Assembly: GCF_009017415.1 (NCBI RefSeq) | Contig: NC_092408.1 | Location: forward strand, 620,001-684,000 | DNA length: 64,000 bases | Source: Aspergillus flavus | Taxonomy: Eukaryota; Ascomycota; Eurotiomycetes; Eurotiales; Aspergillaceae | Direction: 5' to 3' | Part shown: piece by piece, positions 24,220-36,155 of the stretch | Layout: the number at the start of each line of letters is the position of its first letter | How positions within the stretch are numbered: position 1 is the first letter of the stretch | Notes under the pieces: model-generated | Database searches by the model: none | What the model saw: only the letters and a program-made list of their open reading frames with translations | Told to the model about the DNA's origin: nothing | Made by a program: the position numbers and the translations under genes

Positions 24220-25885
24220 ATGCTATCCGTACAAAGACAATTTGGTAGATTTATGAAAAGATCTGCCGACGACAGTCAGGTGGCTATTCTCCTGAAAGAT
24301 TTCGACGAAGCAAATAAATTGTTAGCCAGAGTAAGCTTGATCTGTTGACTAGCCCACCAGTTGCAACCCGCTCGCATATTGTGCCGCCGCTAACCATTCA
24401 TCCGACAGATCGTTGATTCTACCAAAGCCTGGCGAGATGCTTGGTCTTCTCTACTCACTTACCAGGCGCGCATACTCAGTGAATTCGAAGGACTATATGC
24501 GCCCATCATTGCTTCCTCCGATTCCTCCACAGTCGATAAGGCCGTCCCAACGCCCCGGGAAACACTGGCCCGAACCGCTAACCTAGCTCAAGAATATGAA
24601 GAGCTACGGAGCGAACTCCTGGAGGAGCTCGAGGCCATCAACGAGCGTATGATCAAGCCCGCCACGCAGGCCATGGACTATATGAAGCCGTTGGAAAAGA
24701 CAATCAAAAAGCGGGATGACCGAAAGGTAGGCACATATCTTGTCAACTCAAACGTAGCTTCAATTAACCTTTCCACAGTTAGACTACGAGCGTTACCAAG
24801 GTCGCGTCGACAGCTACTCGAAAAAGACGAAGCGATCGGACCGAGACAACGCATCGCTAACCAAAGCCGAAAGCGATCTCGCAAGAGCAACAGAGGTACT
24901 ACAAAGACCGATAAACACCCCCCCCCCCGGGAAACACACACGCCCATACTAACCAATAACCCAGGAATACCAAGCCGCAGACGAACACCTTCGAAAATGC
25001 CTACCACCAGTAATAACCGCCGCATTCTCACTGCTCCCCAGACTGCTAGCCACGCAAATCGAGATCCAAAACACCATGCTAGCACACTACTACACCGTGG
25101 TCCAGAACTACTGCGAACAGGAGCACTTCCCCTCACCATCGCCACCAATGGAACAGATAATCGAAGACTGGGAACAAGCCCACCTCCCCACACAACAAGA
25201 AGTTGAAGCCCTAGGTTGTATCGCCAACGGAAAAGCAGTGCGTCTATCCCCAGGATCACCCGACGACCAACGAAACGGACACAGCAGCCGTCTCCCAAAC
25301 GGCCTCAACTTCCGTCGACCCTCGAGCAGCAACGCCTCCACCGTCGGCGCTACATCTACGTTAACATCTACAACAAATCTTCAACCCCCATCCTCCGCAG
25401 GCCGCAGACTCTCCGCCCCATCAGTACACGACACAAAACCGACCCCAGTAATGGATACCAAACCCCGTCTCAACAGTCTCGCCTCATCCCCATCCTCGAC
25501 TCTCACCGTCCCAACAACCCATCTCTCCCCGCAAACCCCCGCTTCAGCCTCAGCTTCCTCCCCAGCCGAATCCTACGTCTCCACCCGAACAGACTACTTC
25601 AGCCGAAATCAGCATCCCTCCGACAGCGCAGCCACATCTCCAGGATATAGTGTGCTCGCGGCCGCGAAGAAGAAGCCCCCACCGCCGCCTCCGAAACGGA
25701 TCGGTTCGAATCAGGGGCTGTTTGTCACGGCTCTCTATGATTTCGGCGGGCAGAGTGCCGGTGATCTTGCCTTTCGGGAGGGGGATCGGATTCGAGTTCT
25801 GAAGAAAACGGATAGTACGGATGATTGGTGGGAGGGAGAGCTTCGGGGGGTTAAGGGCAGTTTCCCGGCTAATTATGTGGAGTGA
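24220..25885 (+). CDS. BAR-SH3 membrane-remodelling protein (Hob1/Rvs167-like)
   Basis: Four exons (24220-24330, 24409-24726, 24779-24895, 24965-25885) give 488 residues. Residues about 10-260 are helical and match a BAR domain (FDEANKLLARIVDSTKAW; MKPLEKTIKKRDDRKLDYERYQGRVD with its LDYERY core). A long Ser/Thr/Pro linker follows, then PPPPPPKR and a C-terminal SH3 (about 432-488) with ALYDF, the WWEGEL Trp pair and FPANYVE. BAR-SH3 proteins sense or induce membrane curvature at endocytic or cortical-actin sites and recruit proline-rich partners. The proline stretch before SH3 may be a self-ligand. Intron 3 (24896-24964) contains a long C-run. Confidence 0.88.
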
Positions 25886-26323
25886 CAATCTTTTTCTTTA
25901 ATTTAATATATCCGGAATCTATATGGTAGAAAGATATTGGAATTGGGTTTATGTAATTTGAATAGGAATTTGGGACAGTTGTCCTTGGTTTGTAATTGTC
26001 TTCGGCTGGCTGTGCGGTTGTGAAGAGACATTTACTTGAAGCATATTGGGTATCTAGTTCAATATTAAGACAAGAGATACATGGTTATATGACAGTCTAA
26101 GGGGACATAACCTTCTTCATCAAGTGACCTGCACCTTGAAAGGGCAGACCTTCCATTGGAGATGTAAACTAAACTACTAACAGTGGATGTACCCTCGATA
26201 TGTTAATAAATACAAGGATAACGGTTTCATGCTAGGTGCATTGCCCGGAACAGCTCAAGGGATGGAAATTCATATGAGTAAGCTACGACAGTCAGAATCT
26301 TCCGTTCTTTTAAGGATCCCTAT
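25886..26323. other. Convergent 3' flanks, nothing recognised
   Basis: AT-rich spacer between two convergent genes, presumably 3' UTRs and polyadenylation signals. No other feature seen. Confidence 0.5.
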
Positions 26324-28954
26324 CTAGAGAAAGGCTCCGTCCGGAGCACTATCGTCTGACATCTCCATGCCCATTTGTCGACGCCGGCTGTTAAGAAACA
26401 GTTCCACCATGCGTTTGCTCGACATGGGCGAGTAGGTTCCTTGGGACAATGGGTAGCGTTCGCTGCCGTCGACATGTCGGCTGCCAGCCCGTATGTTCTC
26501 ATTGGTAAATCTGGTGCTATCGCGATGACGGCTAAGTCGAAAAGGCACGGGCCCTGTGTCTTGGGCTTGGGACCATTTGGCGGAAGATCCACCGTACTTG
26601 CGGCTCAGGGTCAATCGCTGTGACAGTTCTCTAGCTTCTCTCTTAGGCGTGGGAGATTCTGGCATCCAGGGTCTGTTCATCGGCCTTGACTGCATAGGCA
26701 ACGATCCCTGCTGGTCAAGCCGTGCGCGGATCCGACTGACGGTGAAAGATGATCCACCGCCGATAGGGGAGACTGACGTAGGAATTGGAAACGGGGGAGT
26801 AGCATCCAGTCCATGCTCCCTCGAGGCTGTCACAATCGTGCGTACACTCGGAGACCGGCTGAACGGTCTAGAGAAATTACTCCCGGCTCCGATCTTGTAA
26901 GCTGTCATTGGCTCTCCACTCACAAAAAGGCGATCATAATCTGAATTCTCCTGTCGACTGGCCAAAGTGCCGTTGCCAGCCCCCAACTCTCGGGATAGAA
27001 GTCGCCGGGGCATGTTAGCCGCATCGTCGCAGATTTGCGCATCTTCTTTATAGTGCTCCTTTGTCGGCGTGAGATTCTCGAACCTTGCCATTTGCGACTG
27101 CATCCATTGCTGCCAGTCGGCACTTGGCCGAGGTTGAGTGTGGGATTCCAGGAGATCAGGGGTTCGCTTAGGGGACCTGTATGCCGACCGCTGGCTTTCA
27201 AAGATTGTAGCTACCCCTGGTTCATCTGGCGACCCGGATGAGCGTCGCTCATTACTATAAGTTTCAGTGGTCGGGGAATTGCCACTGGTTGTTCGTGAGT
27301 AGACGCTTGGAGAATCAGGTGTGTCCAATGCCGGAGACTCAGCAGCATTTATACTTCGCGGATCGTCCTCCGGGGCACTTTGGCTACCGAGCATCCTCGA
27401 GCGCTTCTGAGGAGTCACCGTGCCACCAGGGGCCGTTGCATATGACCTTGGAGTTGTAAACGATTCGTTACTGGCGGCCCGCCGAATGGTCTGTCTACTA
27501 CTGCCAGGATACAGAGAAGATGCTCGTGTTGGAATAGCACGATGTTCTCGGACTTTTCCGAGGACAATTTCTTCTTCCGTGTCCTGTGCATTGTTCTGGC
27601 CAATCCGCCTCATCAGTGCAGCATACAGGTGTTGGCTATCAATGGAATGCTCCTGAATGGTTGGTTCTGAAGATGACGAAAACTCTTGTCTAGGGGAGTT
27701 GCTTGGGGTGAGTAACGAAATATTCGGCCCCGAATGGCTTTGTTCGTCAATGATAGATAGATGGCTCTGTTCGCCTGTTTTGCGCGTTACAATAGTATTG
27801 GCTACGGTTGAATCAGCCCAGCTTGTAACACGCGAGCGGCTCGTTGCAAGACTCTCGGAGCTATGGATACTTCGGACCGACTGAGAACGATGAGAACTAG
27901 GGAGTCTATCAACACAAGCCGAATTCCGATCATTTCTAGCTGAATGATCGTCATCCTCGGATGCTGTCGAGAGCACTTGGCTCTGTGTCTGGTCAACGGG
28001 TGGTACTTGTGCTTGACTATTTTCTGCAAGAGGCTTCGATAGCCCGAGGACCTTCTTGATACCCCTTTTGATAGATGAGGATAATGAGCGCGTTCTTCCC
28101 TGGGACATGGCATGTCTAGAGGAGTTAACAGATGATTGGGTACTAGCTGCATCCATGCCGGAAGCGCTATCACCGCTATTACTTCAAAAGCTTTTTCTGA
28201 ACGGTTTATGCTCTTGTTTGGGTCTGCGTATGAAGTGCTCTCTGCACTGGTCGGTGCTATCCACCGAGCTTTGCAAAAATTGGCTACGGGCTAGCTGGAT
28301 TGCTGCATCATGACTCTTCATATGTTGGATTGCATTGCCAGATTGATGGCTACCCCTGAGGAAGGAAAGTGAGCGTTTCAGGGCCCCGCCCGAGTTCTGT
28401 ACCTCAGGCACTTGTGCTTTATCAAGAGCCACATAGTCATACAACCGAGAAGGTGCTCCATAAGACATGCGAGAATAACGTTGTCCACCTGCAAACATTG
28501 ACCGTGATTTGCGCAGCCGGCGGTATGAAGACGGTAGAGAAGAGTTCCGGCCATCTAGACCGCCGAATTCACGAATTGGCGGCAGCGCTGCGGGCGATAG
28601 CTGAGAATTATTATTTCCTTCTGAATCACTCACGGCTAAAGGCCGGGACACTGCCAGAGTAGCAGTCAAAGCAGTGCTAGAGTTTTCAGTGTCGCCGTTT
28701 GGTCTGTTTCTTCTCTGCGGTACTGCCATGCTACCCGGACCACCCAAGCGATCGTAAGAGCGTTGAGAGTCCGTAGAAGATCGCTCTGTAGAGCGCCGCA
28801 TGGCCAAAGATGCCGCGACGGTCGCGTGTTGTTTGGCGATTTCTGGATCAAATGGCTCGTTAGACACCGACATTTGGTGGCTCCTTCGGATGGAGCGAGC
28901 TGATTTAGATCTCCTCAGATGGTCACTTGTACTGAGAGACATTGTGGGGCACAT
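26324..28954 (-). CDS. Large Ser/Arg-rich protein of unknown function, interrupted by an in-frame TGA
   Basis: A frame of 877 codons runs from ATG 28954 (or 28942) to the stop at 26324, broken only by TGA at 28184-28186. Both halves have the same composition: disordered, rich in Ser, Arg and Thr, with basic motifs such as RRSKSARSIRRSHQ and SSSIKRGIKKVLGLSKP. The frame resumes immediately (SNSGDSASG). The TGA falls in a basic stretch (KPFRKSF-stop), where Arg CGA would be a one-base change. The C-terminus (MVELFLNSRRRQMGMEMSDD) looks constrained. No catalytic domain is recognised; many candidate phosphosites suggest a regulatory or scaffold protein. I found no GT-AG pair that removes the stop convincingly. 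It could be a real nonsense mutation, a base-call error or readthrough. Confidence 0.6.
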
Positions 28955-29526
28955 GACAGCAAAAGCATGTAAGTACGGATACAGAGCGATGAAAGTGGTA
29001 CTTTGAGAATAAATACTGCACCGATGGATAAAGCACGGTCTAGAAAAGTGTCTCGTGATGGGGGAGAGATTTCCAGTGTGAAGGACCCATGGCTACTAGG
29101 ACCCGAGGAAAGTGCGATGAGAGGCAGCACATGTCGTCTTGCAAGGTCGCGTCTATCAACGCCGCTTCCTCATCTGAGGCTAAAGTAGGGATATTTTAGA
29201 TAGATAGATTTGGTCAGGTCCTATCCAACCTGAGATTGCCTGATTGGGGTATATTGGTCGACAAACTAGTCGGCGGTTCTGGTCCGAGATGATCGACGGC
29301 TAAGACTGTGGCTGTGAGTCATGGTTCTCATCCGCTCGTACAGGCCATGTCACATTGACACATTCCGATACGAAGAGTCAGTAGTACAAATCCCACATAT
29401 GGAGGCCTTAGACATGCGCTCCTTGATATTAAATAGAACGCTTAACGTTCCAGTGCCCATACGCAGCAGGACCTTTTTTATTTGACGTCGCACAGCAGGG
29501 GCCAGTCCGAATCAGGCTACACTAAT
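28955..29526. other. Divergent promoter region
   Basis: About 570 bp between the Ser-rich gene (-) and RNA cyclase (+). It should hold both promoters. No other feature recognised. Confidence 0.5.
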
Positions 29527-31080
29527 ATGGATCAGTCGGAAGACATGAATCCTAGAACACAAGCCATCCATCTGGATGGAAGGACTCTGGAAGGAGGGGG
29601 CCAACTCGTGCGAATTGCCGTCAGCCTTTCGGCTTTAACAGGCCGGCCTGTCATTATTGACCATATTCGAGGCAACCGATCAGGGAAGCAAGGGCTCAAA
29701 GGCTCACATCTTGCCGCGATCACATACCTCGCCCGTGTGAGCGGAAGCTCTGTCGTGGGTGCAGAGCTAGGATCGACGTCATTAAGCTTCTATCCACGAG
29801 CAGTCCAGATGCCAAGAGATCGAGACCATGAGCGGGGAGGAGCGATCGAATCACATATCAACATTGCACTTAGAACAGCAGGTTCGGTGTTTCTAGTGTT
29901 CCAAGCACTATATCCTTATATGCTGCACGCGGGAGCCAATTCTCCCATTCCCGAGCGCCAGATTACTCTATCCATTGTCGGTGGGACCAATGTGTCGTTC
30001 TCGCCGTCATACGATTACGTGGCGCAGGTTTTAGTGCCTAATTTCGCCAGAGTGGGATTGCCTCACCTTTCTGTGCAGCTAATCAAACGGGGATGGGGGT
30101 CGGGCCCTTTCAGCTTGGGAAAGGTGACTCTTATTGCGGATCCGCTCACGTTGTGCGAAGATGGCAATAAAGCCGGGTCGAGCCCTCAGTTTCCACCCAT
30201 AGACGTTGCTCAATATCAGCGTGGGACAATCAGTCAGATTGAAATTACCATTTTAGCCCCCGACGATCCGTTCCCAAGGAGCACAGAGAGAGGCGTCCAC
30301 GGCAAAGGAAGAAATCGAAGACCTGGTGGGACGCAATCTCGGAAACATATGTCAAGGGCGGGGGGGAACAGCGATGGTTTACCGAACGCCACTCTAACAA
30401 TTCGCCAATTTGTCGAAGACGAAATCTTCCGGAGCCTCTGCAAGGGGTTAGGGAAATTACCATCGTCTGTTTTCACCTCCGGACTATCGTCCTCCAGTGC
30501 CGCTGTCCAGCATCCTCACACAGAGAGCGATGACAACGATATTCCTATCAACATACATACGACTGAGGCCACACACCATTACTCGCACGTATACATACTT
30601 ATTGTAGCACATACATCGACAGGATTCAGGGTGGGACATGATGCGCTCTTTGGCGTCAACGGCGATCCCGGTGCGCGACAAGCGCGGCATAAGTCACGGA
30701 ACGGTCCGGAGGAGGCGGCAATGGTGGTGAAAAATTTGGTGGAGCAATGTGTAGACGGATTCTTAGAAGAATTGTATGATCCTCGCCTGCAGCAAGGTTC
30801 TACCCCCGTGGATAGGGAGGAATATCCCCCTTGTGTGGACAAGTATTCAAGAGATCAATTGGCGGTCTTTGAGGCACTGGGAAGATCAGCATCTCAACCG
30901 AGCGATGACGGCGGCGGTGGGAAGGAAGATGAACGATATTGGAGTCTTCACATGCAAACGGCGCGTTGGGTCTGTGAAGAAATGCTGAGTAACCAGGCAC
31001 ATGACATGAAGCAGTTACATCAAGCCCCAAGGTCAAGTACATTGGAAGGAAATGACAACGCGAAACATCCAGTCATATAA
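29527..31080 (+). CDS. RNA 3'-terminal phosphate cyclase (RtcA type)
   Basis: A single-exon gene of 517 residues. The N-terminal signature LDGRTLEGGGQLVRIAVSLSALTGRPV and the HIRGNRSGKQGLKGSHLAAI block are hallmark Rtc motifs. C-terminally VDKYSRDQLAVFEALG and SLHMQTARWVCEE match the region of RtcA holding the nucleophilic His, here the His of SLHMQTA. That His argues for an active RtcA-type enzyme rather than the inactive Rcl1 ribosome-biogenesis paralogue. Reaction: ATP-dependent conversion of RNA 3'-phosphate to 2',3'-cyclic phosphate via an adenylated enzyme. It is longer than usual because of a basic low-complexity insert (about residues 255-290) and tail extensions. The ATG at 29527 precedes the domain; a second ATG is six codons on. 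Confidence 0.88.
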   Translation: MDQSEDMNPRTQAIHLDGRTLEGGGQLVRIAVSLSALTGRPVIIDHIRGNRSGKQGLKGSHLAAITYLARVSGSSVVGAELGSTSLSFYPRAVQMPRDRDHERGGAIESHINIALRTAGSVFLVFQALYPYMLHAGANSPIPERQITLSIVGGTNVSFSPSYDYVAQVLVPNFARVGLPHLSVQLIKRGWGSGPFSLGKVTLIADPLTLCEDGNKAGSSPQFPPIDVAQYQRGTISQIEITILAPDDPFPRSTERGVHGKGRNRRPGGTQSRKHMSRAGGNSDGLPNATLTIRQFVEDEIFRSLCKGLGKLPSSVFTSGLSSSSAAVQHPHTESDDNDIPINIHTTEATHHYSHVYILIVAHTSTGFRVGHDALFGVNGDPGARQARHKSRNGPEEAAMVVKNLVEQCVDGFLEELYDPRLQQGSTPVDREEYPPCVDKYSRDQLAVFEALGRSASQPSDDGGGGKEDERYWSLHMQTARWVCEEMLSNQAHDMKQLHQAPRSSTLEGNDNAKHPVI

Positions 31081-31552
31081 TAAGCAAATAATAATAGTAA
31101 ATATATGATTGTCAGTAAATCGTACAGTCGAGAGGGTATGAGAATCGACCAATATTAAAACAATGAGTACACATCACAAGACAGACAAAAGTGAAATATC
31201 TGAACAGAAAGTAGCAAATATTAAGGAGAGAATAAGAAAGGTATCCATCTGCGCCACCACCCGCCAGCCAGCAGCAGATTCATGGCTGTGCGCTCTATTC
31301 CCACGGGGTATGACTTTTATGGAAAATTCCAAATCGCCATTCCCAGCAGCTGATTAGGGAAATCACCCATGCCGTACCCAGTTTGTCTCGCATATACACA
31401 CAAAAGAAAAATGAGAGAGATGAATAATAATAATCGCAGTGCTTGAACCGCCGGTCCAGTAATATCGAGAAAGCCGCCCTTGTATATGGTATAAGAATCC
31501 GATGATCGATCAACTCCCAACAATGCATCAAGTCAGAGCATAATTGACTAGG

Positions 31553-31732
31553 TTAAGGAAAGACAGGTGCCGTGATTGAGACGGGCGTGAAAGGTCTCTG
31601 GGACTCAGTCCCAACCTGCAGGACCCTGGATATCCGGTCGAAGTCCTGGAGGTCTTTCGTGCCGTCTCGGTTTAGAAGCAGTATCGCAGGTTTACAGCAA
31701 TTCCCGAGCGATCGCCCTGTAAGGGGAGTCAT
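31553..31732 (-). other. Coding-like 59-codon frame (possible last exon)
   Basis: On the minus strand a frame from ATG 31732 to TAA 31553 encodes a segment containing PAILLLNRDGTKDLQDFDR and ending TPVSITAPVFP, unlike the low-complexity noise around it. A good acceptor (CCCTTACAG) lies at the beginning, so it could be a 3' exon. I could not find a donor that joins it in frame to the hydrophobic frame upstream (31818-32078). No family recognised. Confidence 0.2.
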
Positions 31733-31817
31733 TCAAGATCTCCGAGGGCAACGCTCTCCGGTAATCTCGTGACTGGGCAAAGGGGGACGTAGATGATGGT
31801 CGACGGAGTTTCAGTTG

Positions 31818-32078
31818 CTAGATGAAGCCAGGAGTTAGCGTCATTTCGGAGGTTTGCATCGAATTAATCAATCTCAGATGCTGATCGGGGGATCTAAAAT
31901 AGAAGATCTGGAAGCGAATGACATACCACACAATCGGCGCATTTTCCTCCTTGAATATTAACGCGGCCACGGCAACCGCGAGGATAATTGGCACAAGAAT
32001 ACATGATGATGTAGTTGGTTGTAGAGCGAGTTGGATCACCGAAAAGAAGAAAATTGCTGATAGCTGGCTGATAACCAC
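31818..32078 (-). other. Hydrophobic 86-codon frame (possible first exon of a small membrane protein)
   Basis: The N-terminal part has one strong hydrophobic segment (CILVPIILAVAVAALIF) followed by charged KEEN, and a GTATGT donor-like site right after that. The remainder reads like intron. It might form a small spliced gene with coding-like DNA downstream at 31553-31790, but the phases tried do not fit cleanly. Confidence 0.2.
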
Positions 32079-35000
32079 AATTTAGGTCGTCGAAGAAGAA
32101 TAAATCCCCTATCCCGTCAAGGGAAGTTTTCTAGGGCTGGTCGTCTCTTTTTTTTTTTTTCTTTTCTTTTCTTTTTCCCTTTTTTTTCTGGGGTTCACTC
32201 CCAAAAATGAAAAACGTCAAGGGAAAAAAAAATAAATAAAAATAAAATTTTTAGGCTGCAGCCAGCGCGATAAAAAAAGATAATAAAATCGAACTAGTCC
32301 GAAATCCAAAGCCACACGGCTATTACGTCAAGATCTTGAAACCGTTGTCTTGCAGCAAGACAAGCAGGGAAAAAGGATCGCGAGCTAAGGCACCGCTAGG
32401 GTCCGTTTGGGTGCTTTAGCGTTGAAAGTTGGGCTGCGCCACCAAAAGCCGTCGCAAAGAGGGCAATTCCGAGGAAAAGCAAAGATGGTCAAGCGAAGAA
32501 GTAAAATCCAATCAAGGAGTGGAGGACGAAGGAAGGAGGTTAGAATAGAATTCGGACGATCAACGGTCACGAAGAAGCAATGCAGTGAGTGACAAGGTCA
32601 CCAAAGTAAATCAAATCAATACCAGGGGTAGGTAAAGATTCGAGAAGTCCCGCGGGATTTATAGGCGATGGAGATCCGAGCGAAATACCCTTGGGGTTGA
32701 AGATCAGGAGAAGAGGGCTGTACAATAAATAATAAAATAAATCAATCGGCCTATGAAAAATCACAACCTTCACAGGATAGCCTGAGATATTAATTTTTCT
32801 TTTTAATTTTTTTTTTTTTTCTCTTTTTCCTTCGGTGCCATCTAAGTAGATGGCGGGCGGGATTGGGGGACCAGATGGAGCCGTCGTATATTATTCTGAT
32901 GCAGTCATCGAAGAATAATAATCATTTATTGCCGTATTTCCTAGTTGTGGGTTAATTAGCACGATTTATTATTATTTTTACTGATATTATTATCTTGCGT
33001 AATAAGAATTCGAACCAGTGAAAACCCACGGGGGGATTCTTATTGAATTGAAACCACAGGGCAGCCGATCAGGTCTGGATGGATCCTGGGCATCACCGAC
33101 AGGAGCTGACTTCCTTGGCGGGTGAACTTATGTTTCCTGCGAAGGTCATTGGCTTTAAAATGGTTACTGGCGTTCCAACGGTGGGCTCCGCGTCTCCCGG
33201 CTGGCTGCTTCGAGGCTGAACCACGAAAGGAGAAAAAAAAAATAGTCTTCTCTCATTCGATCCACGAGCCGAGGGAGAAAAAAGAGTCCGCAAGTCTCCG
33301 GGTTTGTTTGACCATTAAGCAAGGGGACAAAGGAATAAAAAAAATAGTTAGTATCATTTCCCTTGTTGAGAGTCACTCAATTCCCGAACAATCTCCTCAT
33401 GTAACATTCTGATCTCTCCAATGACTCGCATTGTTGACAAGCACGGGAAGAGAGATGACTTGATTGCAGGGGTTCGTGGGCCCGTGTCAGAGGAGATCAT
33501 TTCAGTTTTCACCCTTTGCACAAAAAAGCCACGACAGTAAGAATACGAATCTTGTCGGATTATTGGGTACCAGCTGTGGGCATAAACAGCAAGTCGCTCG
33601 AAACGCAACCGATTGATCCACTGACGCCAGTAGCCGAAGTCGCGGAAGTTTCGCATTAATGGAGCAGTGCCATCAAAATCTGGATCTTGGGCCGAACCGT
33701 CGCACCAAGAAAGTTTCCACTCTTTCTGGAACGTCGACGGCGAAGCGCTAATTCATTTTTTTCGTCTTCTTTCTTTTTCTTTTTCATTTTTTTTTTTCTT
33801 CAACAGTTTCCTTGGCCCTGTCACCCTTTATCTTGCGTCTCTTAAACGGGCATCTCTTGGCGGAAATTGCGGGAATTGTGTATATCAGCCAATTGGAGAT
33901 GGTAACAATTTAATGAAAATGAACGAGAGGAACCCTAGAGCCTGCTCTTTGTTCTGTCTCAACGACAGTGAATCAAAAGGTCCTGTGAGAGGTTAAGAAA
34001 AAAGAGAACGAGAAAGACAAAAAGAAAATCACACAATACTAGGGGGATCTGAATTGGCTCTTCTCTCCCCTGTGTAAGAACACCGCTGTAGATCATCTTG
34101 TTTGAATCAACTATTTGCCTTCGGTGCTTCCTCCTAAACGCAATTTATCAATAACAACCATAATGGACAACCGTGCTTACAATCTAGTAAGCTGTATGGT
34201 CCCGACACCCGTATCATTGGGTCCGCGAAGTGGAGAGTAACATGAGAAGCCATCATGATCCTTCTTTCCGTCCAGCCACCGACGACTTCGCCTTGTGAAC
34301 AGCTAACATAGCCTTCTGCCTGGCTCGGAATCTAATTCTCAAACAAAGGTCAGGCTTCACGTCAGACGAGTGAGTGTTAAGTATCCCTCGGTTAGGACAA
34401 AAAGAAATCCCGAGGGGCTCGTAGACGAATGCATTGATTTGATTCCTCGCGGACAAAATCAAGTTTGTCTGTCGTCATCGTGCATTATTGTTCGAATTCC
34501 TTGCTGAAGCGGTGGCATTGAATGGATGAAAGAAGGGTGGTCATGGATGGTCACCCCTCTTACTATTTACTACTAGTGAGGGGCTTTGAAGGACGTTGAG
34601 GGGAACACAAACATTGTAGTCACTTGACATGATCATGTGCCACCTTGTCCCCTATACTAGTTGCGCTGCCAACCACAATATCAAATTGTGAATCTGCCGG
34701 TCTGCTGCTAAAGACCCAGACTAACATGATATTAACGCTGGGGATTCTAGACCGCTAGTCTATCTTACCATCTCAACGCACAACGGAAAAGAATTAAAAT
34801 CGAATCAATTAAAATAAATCAGGGTCACCAGATTTGCCTCCCTATAATAGCGTTCGGTAACATCGGATAGATTCCCAATCAGAGTATACGGTGGGAAAAG
34901 GTCATGGATCAACTTGTCTGTAGTATAGTATTTGTAATTAACATCGCATGTTAAGACCCTTTGATGACCCTTCCCATGTGAACCTAAATGTGCACAAAAC

Positions 35001-36155
35001 TCCAATATCCTTTCAAGGTCGTGGTAGTATCTACAGAAAAATATTCATCTCAATCTAGTTGAAGGGGTTTTACTAAGCGAAAAAAGCGGAGACCCTAGTG
35101 GGAGTGGAAAAGAGATTCTAGATGCAAAAAGAAGAGAAGAAAAAAAAAAAAAAAAAGAGCCGCAGAGAGAGGAGAAACAACCCCGAGGATGGGAGTGTTA
35201 ACTAAGGGTCTTAAAGTTTTATATTTCAGAAAAAAAGAAATAAAAAGAAATGAAAAAGTAACTTTTTATTTATCTATTTAATTTTTTCCCTTCTTGTTTT
35301 ACTGTTTCCCGTTTTTGGGTCAGCTACCTGCTATACTCCTCATGGCCTATGTTGGAAATAATCACACTGCTATTCTCCCCTACCGGAGGGTACAATACAA
35401 ATAACAAGATAAACTAACCTAAGAAAATAATGCCCCTTTAGTCCCCACCACCATTATATAGATTACGAACAGGCCAACGCCCCGACAGATGTCAGAGAAT
35501 CCGGTTCTGTAACAGCCCTGCCCGCTTGGTTCTTATTTTAGTGGGGGATCCATCGGGCTGGTTTGACAGTGCTCACGAGAGAAAAGGGAACTAGGATGTG
35601 GAATACAAAGCACCCGGCTAGTGGGCGTGGAACGGACCAACACTGCAAATCGATTCAAATGCAACTGCTTATATCTAAGTTCTGCTGAAACGGACCATAT
35701 TTTGGCTGGCTTAGTGGAGATTCCTCCTTCGTGGTTGAGCCGCTTCATCTGGATCGACAACCTTCCTTCTAGTGACCTTGGGCATTGTTTCCAGACCGGT
35801 CTAGATCGGCTTTGGGCTGGTTAGACCCATCAAGCACTGACGCTTGATACAGAACGCTTGTCTTCATACCATGAAACAGATGATGCACCGCGGCTTTGAC
35901 ACAATGACAGTCTGTCACACTGCCGCTGTCCGCTAGGGCAAATACCAGGTGTCGTGCAGGCTGCAGAGCGCTGATTCAATCCCAGCAGGGCACGGCAGAT
36001 AGCAGTTCCGGTGTTTGAGAGTGAAACGAGTTGCCCCATTTTTCATGGTTCATAGCTTTTCTTGGGCAAAAGATCAAGAATGATCGACATGGGGCAGAGT
36101 GTTTCGGGCCAAGATCTTAATGCAACTGTCAGTACGCTCCCAAGCAGCGTAAAGT

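Larger units (their letters stand above)
31081..36155. other. 5-kb gene-poor region with homopolymer tracts
   Basis: Almost no convincing coding sequence for about 5 kb. Long T or A runs recur (about 32149-32190, 32226-32260, 32802-32820, 33232-33242, 33783-33800, 35139-35156, 35230-35260), and ATT/TAA-rich stretches lie near 32880-33010. Frames are under about 110 codons and show no family features, apart from two weak minus-strand candidates listed separately. No transposon gene, terminal inverted repeat or tRNA was seen. It may be intergenic regulatory DNA or eroded repeat sequence. Confidence 0.5.

Noticed and set aside
24915..24930. C-run as an assembly gap or structured element
   Set aside because: It lies inside a short intron with good splice sites; homopolymer length variation is the simpler reading.
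24678..25298. 206-codon minus-strand frame in the BAR-SH3 gene
   Set aside because: Antisense shadow of spliced BAR exons; hydrophobic runs come from complementing a Gln/Thr/Arg-rich frame.
32140..32260. T/A runs as a transposon poly(A) tail (LINE-like)
   Set aside because: No reverse-transcriptase fragment or target-site duplication was seen nearby; several unrelated runs occur in the same region.
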